The position numbers and the translations under genes are program-made. Below, piece after piece: positions 36,507-41,375 of a stretch of 41,375 bases of DNA. This stretch comes from Hydrogenophaga sp. (GTDB lineage Bacteria; Pseudomonadota; Gammaproteobacteria; Burkholderiales; Burkholderiaceae_C). The stretch's first letter is position 1. Every line of letters begins with the position of its first letter. Under the pieces are notes generated by a model. The model ran no database searches. It had not been told where the DNA came from and worked only from the letters and a program-made list of their open reading frames with translations. Location of the stretch: NCBI GenBank assembly GCA_018993155.1, contig JAGKSX010000039.1, forward strand, positions 1 through 41,375. Reading direction: 5' to 3'.

Positions 36507-37946
36507 ATGAGCATCACCCCCGTCATCCTTTGCGGAGGCTCCGGCACCCGTCTGTGGCCTCTGAGCCGCCAGAGTTTTCCCAAGCAGTTCGTGCCTCTGG
36601 TGGGCGACAAGAGCCTGCTGCAGCTGACCCTGGACCGTCTGGCCTGGTGCGACAACCCGGTGATCTGCGTGGCCGCCGAAGACCACCGTTTCCTGGTGGC
36701 CGACGCGATCGAAGCGGAAAGCGTGCCCGGGCAGGTGCTGCTCGAACCGGCGGCGCGCAACACCGCCGCGGCCATGGCGCTGGCCGCCCTGCTCGCCCGC
36801 TCGAAGGACAACGCCGATCCCCTGCTGTTGTTCTGCCCCTCCGACCACCACATTCCCGATGCTTCGGCCTTCGCCCAGACCATCCGCCAGGGTGTCCCGG
36901 CCGCCGAGGCAGGTGCCATCGTCACCTTCGGCGTGATGCCCAGCTTCCCGAGCAGCGCCTATGGCTACATCCAGCAGGGCGATGAGCGCGCCGATGGCAG
37001 CCGCAGGGTGGCCCGTTTCATCGAAAAACCCGCCCCGGCTGCCGCCCAGGCCTTGCTGCTGCAGGGCAACGTGCTGTGGAACGCGGGCATCTTTCTCGCG
37101 CGCGCCAGCACGCTGCTGGCCGCGCTCGCCCAGCACGCCGCCGACATCCTGCAGGCCTGCGAAAAGGCCATGGGCCAGACGCGGCAGGACCGGGTGGGCC
37201 AGATCCAGTTCGTTCGCCCCGACGCCGAATCCTTCCTCGCCTGCCGCTCGCAGAGCATCGACTACGCGGTGATGGAGCCGCACGACGATGTGGCTGTCGT
37301 GCCCTTCCAGGGCCAGTGGAGCGATGTCGGCAGCTGGAACGCGGTGGCCGAACTGAGCGACGCCGACGGCGAAGGCAACCGCATCACCGGGCAGGGCCAC
37401 GCATTGAACGCGCGCAACACCTTCATCCACGCGCCGGGCCGCACCGTGGTGGCGCTGGGCACACAGGACCTGCTGATCGTCGATACCCCCGACGCCTTGC
37501 TGGTGGCCCAGCGGGACCACGCCGAGCAAGTGAAGGACGTGGTGGCCCACCTCTCGCAGCGCAAGGTGCCGCAGGCCGCGATGCACCGCCGCGTGGCGCG
37601 CCCCTGGGGCTGGTACGACAGCGTCGACATGGGCGAGCGCTTCCAGGTCAAGCGCATCGGTGTGAAGCCGGGGGCCTCGCTCAGCCTGCAGAAACACCAC
37701 CATCGCGCCGAACACTGGATCATCGTCAAGGGCACGGCCGAAGTCACGCGTGGGCAGGAGGTGTACCTGCTGTCGGAGAACCAGTCGACCTACATCCCCA
37801 TTGGCGAAGTGCACCGGCTGCACAACCCCGGCAAGATGGTGCTGGAAATGATCGAGGTCCAGTCGGGCAGCTACCTCGGTGAAGACGACATCGTGCGGCT
37901 GGAGGACATCTACGGCCGCCAGCCCGACCCCGCAAACAAGAAGTAA
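36507..37946 (+). CDS. manC: Mannose-1-phosphate guanylyltransferase / mannose-6-phosphate isomerase
   Basis: A 479-residue type II phosphomannose isomerase with two parts. The N-terminal guanylyltransferase (about 1-290) starts VILCGGSGTRLWPLSRQSFPKQF and has FIEKPAPAAAQ. The C-terminal cupin (about 360-475) has RPWGWYDSVDMGERFQVK, LSLQKHHHRAEHW and the YIPIGEVHRLHNPG strand. It makes GDP-mannose for capsule, LPS or exopolysaccharide. The symbol cpsB is also used. It is followed 4 bases later by galE. Confidence 0.96.
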   Translation: MSITPVILCGGSGTRLWPLSRQSFPKQFVPLVGDKSLLQLTLDRLAWCDNPVICVAAEDHRFLVADAIEAESVPGQVLLEPAARNTAAAMALAALLARSKDNADPLLLFCPSDHHIPDASAFAQTIRQGVPAAEAGAIVTFGVMPSFPSSAYGYIQQGDERADGSRRVARFIEKPAPAAAQALLLQGNVLWNAGIFLARASTLLAALAQHAADILQACEKAMGQTRQDRVGQIQFVRPDAESFLACRSQSIDYAVMEPHDDVAVVPFQGQWSDVGSWNAVAELSDADGEGNRITGQGHALNARNTFIHAPGRTVVALGTQDLLIVDTPDALLVAQRDHAEQVKDVVAHLSQRKVPQAAMHRRVARPWGWYDSVDMGERFQVKRIGVKPGASLSLQKHHHRAEHWIIVKGTAEVTRGQEVYLLSENQSTYIPIGEVHRLHNPGKMVLEMIEVQSGSYLGEDDIVRLEDIYGRQPDPANKK

Positions 37947-37950
37947 AAAA

Positions 37951-38982
37951 ATGAAAGTTCTGCTCACCGGCGGCGCCGGCTACATCGGAAGCCACACCGC
38001 CGTGGCCCTCATCGAGGCCGGCTTTGAACCGGTGTTGCTGGACAACTTCGCCAACAGCCACCCCGTGGTGCTGGACCGCCTCGCGCGCATCACAGGCCAG
38101 ACGATGCCGTTCGAAGAAGGCGATGTGCTGGACACGCCCTGGGTGGAAGACGTGTTGCGCCGCCACCGCCCTGTGGGTGTGATCCATTTCGCCGGCGACA
38201 AGGCGGTGGGCGAAAGCGTGGCGCTGCCCCTGAAGTATTTCCACAACAACATCGGCGGCGCGGTCAGCCTGCTGCGCGCCATGGAGACCGTGCACGCGGA
38301 AGACCCTTCGATCGCGCCCACGCTGGTGTTTTCCAGCAGCGCGACGGTGTACGGCGATCCGGCCACCGTGCCCATCACCGAAGACTTCCCGCGCAGCCAC
38401 ACCAACCCCTATGGCCACAGCAAACTGGTCATCGAAGACATGCTCACCGCCCTGTGCGCGGCCCGTCCGGCCTGGCGCGTGGGCACGCTGCGCTATTTCA
38501 ACCCGGTCGGTGCCCACCCCAGTGGCCTGATCGGCGAAGACCCGGCGGGCATTCCCAACAACCTGATGCCCTACGTGGCGCAGGTGGCCGTGGGCCAGCG
38601 CGAACACCTCAACGTGTATGGCAACGACTACCCCACGCCGGATGGCACGGGTGTGCGCGACTACATCCACGTGCAGGACCTGGCCGCCGGCCACGTCGCT
38701 GCCATCAAGGCCCTGCTGAGCCGGGGCGAGAGCTTCACAGTGAACCTGGGCACGGGCAGCGGCCACAGCGTGCTGGACGTGGTGCGCGCCTTCGAACAGG
38801 CCAGCGGTCGCCCGGTGCCCTACCAGATTGCCCCACGCCGCGCGGGCGACGTGGCCCAGTGCTGGGCCGACCCGGCACTGGCCCTGCGCCTGCTGGGCTG
38901 GCAGGCGAAGCACACGCTGGATCAGATGTGCGCCGATGCCTGGCGCTGGCAGAGCGGCAACCCCAACGGTTACAAGGGCTGA
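37951..38982 (+). CDS. galE: UDP-glucose 4-epimerase
   Basis: A 343-residue extended SDR that interconverts UDP-glucose and UDP-galactose. VLLTGGAGYIGSHT at the N-terminus binds NAD; the catalytic Ser is in SSSATVYG and the Tyr/Lys in NPYGHSK. RYFNPVGAHPSG and GTGVRDYIHVQDLA are typical GalE segments. ATG 37951 follows the manC stop after four bases (taa-aaaa-atg) with no Shine-Dalgarno site, so it probably depends on manC translation. Its stop is 16 bases from that of the convergent S49 peptidase gene. Confidence 0.97.
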   Translation: MKVLLTGGAGYIGSHTAVALIEAGFEPVLLDNFANSHPVVLDRLARITGQTMPFEEGDVLDTPWVEDVLRRHRPVGVIHFAGDKAVGESVALPLKYFHNNIGGAVSLLRAMETVHAEDPSIAPTLVFSSSATVYGDPATVPITEDFPRSHTNPYGHSKLVIEDMLTALCAARPAWRVGTLRYFNPVGAHPSGLIGEDPAGIPNNLMPYVAQVAVGQREHLNVYGNDYPTPDGTGVRDYIHVQDLAAGHVAAIKALLSRGESFTVNLGTGSGHSVLDVVRAFEQASGRPVPYQIAPRRAGDVAQCWADPALALRLLGWQAKHTLDQMCADAWRWQSGNPNGYKG

Positions 38983-38998
38983 ACCCGCCCCGGGGCCC

Positions 38999-39979
38999 TC
39001 ACTTCAGCTGCACGCCGGCCGCACGGGCCGCCAGGAACATCCCTTCGCCCATGCTGGCGCCAAAGCGCTTGGCCAGGCGCAGGCCCACGTTCTCACGGCG
39101 CGTGTAGTCCACGATCTCTTCGGCCTTGACGATCTCGCGCGCCACGTAGTCGAGGTTGCCCAGGCCATCGGCCAGGCCGAGGGCCACCGCCTGCTGGCCA
39201 TTCCACACCAGGCCGCTGAAGGTGTCGCCGTTCTCCTTCAGGCGATCGCCGCGGCCCTTTTTCACCACCTCGATGAACTGGGCGTGGATCTGGCCCAGCA
39301 TGGTCTGGATATAGGCCTTCTGCGCCTCGTCCTGCGGGCTGAACGGGTCCAGCATGGCCTTGTTGGCCCCAGCGGTCATGAGGCGGCGCTCGATGCCGAG
39401 CTTGTCCATCAGGCCGGTGAAACCGAAGCCGTCCATCAGCACGCCGATGCTGCCGACCAGGCTGGCCTTGTCCACGTAGATGTCGTCCGCTGCCGCGGCG
39501 ATGTAGTAGGCGGCCGAGGCACAGGTCTCTTCCACCACCGCGTAGACCTTCTTGCCGTGCAGGCCTTTGAGGCGGGTGATCTCGTCGTTGATGATGCCAG
39601 CCTGCACCGGGCTGCCGCCGGGTGAGTTGATCAGCAGCACCACTGCCTGCGCGCCCTCGTCCTCGAACGCGGAGCGCAGCGAGGCCACCACGTATTCGGC
39701 GCTGGCTTCGGCCCCGCTGGCGATCTCACCCTTGATGTCCACCACCGCCGTGTGCGGGGTGCTCACCGTGGTGGTGGTGTTGCTGGTGTAGGCGAACCAG
39801 GCAATGGCGCCGAACACCGCCAGCCAGAGCAGCCGGCCGAACATCTTCCAGCGGCGCGCGGACTGCTGCTCGCGGATGGTCGCGAAAACCAGTTTTTCCA
39901 GGGTGGCGCGCTCCCAGGCCACGCCCGGCGTGCGGTCGCTGGAGGCGTTGGCGGACGGGCCGGGGAAATCGTCGTTCAT
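38999..39979 (-). CDS. S49-family membrane peptidase (SppA/SohB type)
   Basis: A 326-residue single-domain signal peptide peptidase-like enzyme. One membrane span (about 47-64) anchors it, with the catalytic part outside. LLINSPGGSPVQAG is the family oxyanion region. The nucleophile Ser155 is in ETCASAAYYIA, and the expected catalytic Lys207, 52 residues later, is in AGANKAMLDPF, the spacing known for the Bacillus SppA type. It is half the size of E. coli SppA. It follows the Rieske gene by 12 bases in an FGH-HAD-Rieske-S49 run. Confidence 0.94.
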   Translation of the reverse strand: MNDDFPGPSANASSDRTPGVAWERATLEKLVFATIREQQSARRWKMFGRLLWLAVFGAIAWFAYTSNTTTTVSTPHTAVVDIKGEIASGAEASAEYVVASLRSAFEDEGAQAVVLLINSPGGSPVQAGIINDEITRLKGLHGKKVYAVVEETCASAAYYIAAAADDIYVDKASLVGSIGVLMDGFGFTGLMDKLGIERRLMTAGANKAMLDPFSPQDEAQKAYIQTMLGQIHAQFIEVVKKGRGDRLKENGDTFSGLVWNGQQAVALGLADGLGNLDYVAREIVKAEEIVDYTRRENVGLRLAKRFGASMGEGMFLAARAAGVQLK

Positions 39980-39991
39980 GGTCGAAGGTTC

Positions 39992-40372
39992 TCAGAATTC
40001 AAGGGGTTTGAGGTGGTATTGTGACCGCCAGTGGACCACCCCGTCGTGCTCCACCAGCTCGATCTTGACCAGCCCGCCCCGGCATGGCCCACCCTGGCAG
40101 GCGCCGGTGTCGGGCTCGTACACCGCGCCGTGTGTGGCGCACAGCAACCAGCGGCCGCTGTCGTCGAAAAACCGATCGGGCTGCCAGTCCATTTCCATCG
40201 CCACGTGGGTGCAGCGGTTCAGGTAGGCGTGCGGCTGGCCGCGGTAGCGGATCGCGAACGCGCGGCAGGTCTGGCCTGCGTACACCACGTCGAACGACAC
40301 GGCACGCCCCCCATCGACCAGATCCCGGCTGTTGCACAGCGCGTAGACCGGATCGTCGGAGGGGATGCTCAT
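39992..40372 (-). CDS. Small Rieske [2Fe-2S] protein
   Basis: A 126-residue protein made of one Rieske domain. The cluster ligands are Cys54 and His56 (CTH) and Cys78 and His81 (CATH). The following GAVYEPDTGACQGGPC matches Rieske ferredoxins of the dioxygenase type rather than the bc1 type; there is no membrane anchor. Its redox partner is not in the window. It lies seven bases after the HAD gene, in the order usual for Burkholderiales; function there is not established. Confidence 0.92.
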   Translation of the reverse strand: MSIPSDDPVYALCNSRDLVDGGRAVSFDVVYAGQTCRAFAIRYRGQPHAYLNRCTHVAMEMDWQPDRFFDDSGRWLLCATHGAVYEPDTGACQGGPCRGGLVKIELVEHDGVVHWRSQYHLKPLEF

Positions 40373-40379
40373 GACCGGC

Positions 40380-41039
40380 TCAAGCGTGGGCGTTCAGCCA
40401 GTCGTGCAGTTCGCGCACCGAGTGCGCCACGTGCAAGGGGTTGAGCACCGCGAAGCTGGTCGGCTCGTGCGCGCCGTAGCTCACGCCCACGCTCGCGCAG
40501 CCGGCGTTGACCGCCATCTGCAGGTCGTGCGTGGTGTCGCCGATCATCAGGGTGCGCTCGGGCGCCACGCCGAACTCGCGCATCAGTTCGTGCAACATGC
40601 GGGGGTTGGGCTTGCCCGCGGTCTCGTCGGCGGTGCGCGAGCCATCGAACACGCCCTGCAGCTCCACCGTGTGCAGCACCTCGTTGAGACCTGCGCGGCT
40701 CTTGCCGGTAGCCACCGTCAACCAGTGGTGGCGGCCTTTGAGTTCAGCCAGCAGCGGCAACACCCCTTCGAACAGGCTGAGCTCGTGTTGCGCGGCCATG
40801 TAGTGATGGCGGTAGCGCTGGCCGAGCTGGGGGTAGCGGTCGGGCGGCACATCGGGCGCGGCGTGGGCCAGGGCCTGCATGAGGCCCATGCCGATCACGT
40901 AGCTGGCCGCCTCGCGGGTGGGCGGCGCGCCTCCGACATCCACCACCGCCGACTGGATGCAGCGGGTGATGAGCGCGGTGGAATCGAACAGGGTGCCGTC
41001 CCAGTCGAAGGCGATGAGATCGAATTGGCGCGGGCGCAT
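40380..41039 (-). CDS. HAD-family hydrolase, Gph-like
   Basis: A 219-residue haloacid-dehalogenase phosphatase resembling phosphoglycolate phosphatase. Motif I is FDWDGTLFDS with Asp12 and Asp14. Motif II is in VATGKSRAG, motif III Lys in AGKPNPRM, and motif IV is IGDTTHDLQMA. A helical cap lies between motifs I and II. The substrate cannot be read; pyrophosphate, phosphoglycolate or another small phosphate ester is possible. ATG 41039 is chosen as family start; upstream in-frame ATGs overlap the FGH gene. Confidence 0.93.
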   Translation of the reverse strand: MRPRQFDLIAFDWDGTLFDSTALITRCIQSAVVDVGGAPPTREAASYVIGMGLMQALAHAAPDVPPDRYPQLGQRYRHHYMAAQHELSLFEGVLPLLAELKGRHHWLTVATGKSRAGLNEVLHTVELQGVFDGSRTADETAGKPNPRMLHELMREFGVAPERTLMIGDTTHDLQMAVNAGCASVGVSYGAHEPTSFAVLNPLHVAHSVRELHDWLNAHA

Positions 41040-41043
41040 GGGG

Positions 41044-41375
41044 TCAGGCACAGAGGGTTTGCGCATGGTGGCGCAAGTGGTCTTCGATGAAGCTGGCGAT
41101 GAAGTAATAACCGTGGTCATACCCCTCGTGCCGGCGCAGCGTGAGCGGCTGGCCGGCCTGCGCGCAGGCCGCCTCGAACAGGTGGGGGTGCAGCTGGGCG
41201 GCCAGGAAATTGTCCGCCAGCCCCTGGTCGATCAGCAAGGGCGGCGCCTTGCGCCCGGCCTTCACGAGTTCGGTGGCGTCGTGCGGGGCCCAGGTGGCGC
41301 GGTCGTGACCCAGGTAGCCACCGAACGCCTTCTCGCCCCACGGGCATTGCGTGGGCGCGGCGATCGGCGCAAACG
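41044..41375 (-). CDS. S-formylglutathione hydrolase, C-terminal part (cut by window end)
   Basis: About 109 C-terminal residues of an esterase-D-type alpha/beta hydrolase that splits S-formylglutathione to formate and glutathione in formaldehyde detoxification. Visible: AAPTQCPWGEKAFGGYLG, the catalytic Asp in IDQGLADNFLA and the catalytic His in GYDHGYYFIASFI. The nucleophile elbow lies beyond the window. The stop is four bases before the HAD start, suggesting cotranscription. The partner alcohol dehydrogenase would be expected further upstream (right), outside the window. Confidence 0.93.
   Translation of the reverse strand, partial: FAPIAAPTQCPWGEKAFGGYLGHDRATWAPHDATELVKAGRKAPPLLIDQGLADNFLAAQLHPHLFEAACAQAGQPLTLRRHEGYDHGYYFIASFIEDHLRHHAQTLCA

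Noticed and set aside
1-41375. CRISPR arrays, insertion sequences, prophage, tRNA or rRNA genes
   Set aside because: I saw no direct-repeat arrays, transposase or integrase motifs, or tRNA cloverleaf signals.

Overview
This is a GC-rich (about two thirds G+C by eye), gene-dense bacterial chromosome segment. Almost every gene is a recognisable core gene. Gene content and order match betaproteobacteria of the order Burkholderiales, most likely the Comamonadaceae. The evidence for this is the leuC-entericidin-leuD-leuB-asd-fimV-truA-trpF-trpB-trpA-accD run, the yceD-rpmF-plsX-fabHDG-acpP-fabF-rpoE-rseA-rseB-mucD-lepA-lepB-DUF4845-rnc-era-recO-pdxJ-acpS-nagZ run, and -10 boxes of the type TAAAAT. 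The placement is inference from synteny and protein character, not from a database match. I see no IS element, prophage, CRISPR array, rRNA or tRNA.

Layout. Bases 1-14253 read on the + strand. They hold the end of citrate synthase with its terminator, a LysR regulator, the leucine genes with a small entericidin-type lipoprotein inserted, aspartate-semialdehyde dehydrogenase, a FimV-like protein, TruA, three tryptophan genes, AccD and a stand-alone LON-domain protein. Bases 14254-34026 read on the - strand. Starting from the right in transcription order they hold yceD-rpmF, plsX and the type II fatty acid synthesis genes, a small membrane protein, the sigma-E envelope-stress operon with its periplasmic protease, then EF-4, signal peptidase, RNase III, Era, RecO, PdxJ, AcpS and NagZ. 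Bases 34063-35477 (+) hold the Maf/YceF pyrophosphatase and an RsmI-like methyltransferase. Bases 35487-38982 are a nucleotide-sugar block (galU on -, manC and galE on +). Bases 38999-41375 (-) hold an S49 peptidase, a Rieske protein, a HAD phosphatase and the end of S-formylglutathione hydrolase.

How the genes work together. Two amino acid branches (Leu, Trp) and the Asp-semialdehyde branch point sit next to accD, which feeds malonyl-CoA to the fab cluster. Lipid synthesis adjoins the sigma-E system, which senses envelope damage, and then the secretion and translation genes (lepB, lepA). galU, manC and galE supply UDP-glucose, GDP-mannose and UDP-galactose for surface polysaccharide.

No clearly new multi-gene system is visible. 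The best leads for something undescribed are non-coding. The 508-base gap upstream of lepA carries a very strong terminator just before the lepA start, two promoter-like elements, an operator-like palindrome and DnaA-box-like sites. A second strong terminator sits between rpmF and plsX, just ahead of the fatty acid operon. Among proteins, the RsmI-like methyltransferase, the DUF4845 protein, the YgfX-like protein and the entericidin in the leucine operon have the least certain roles.
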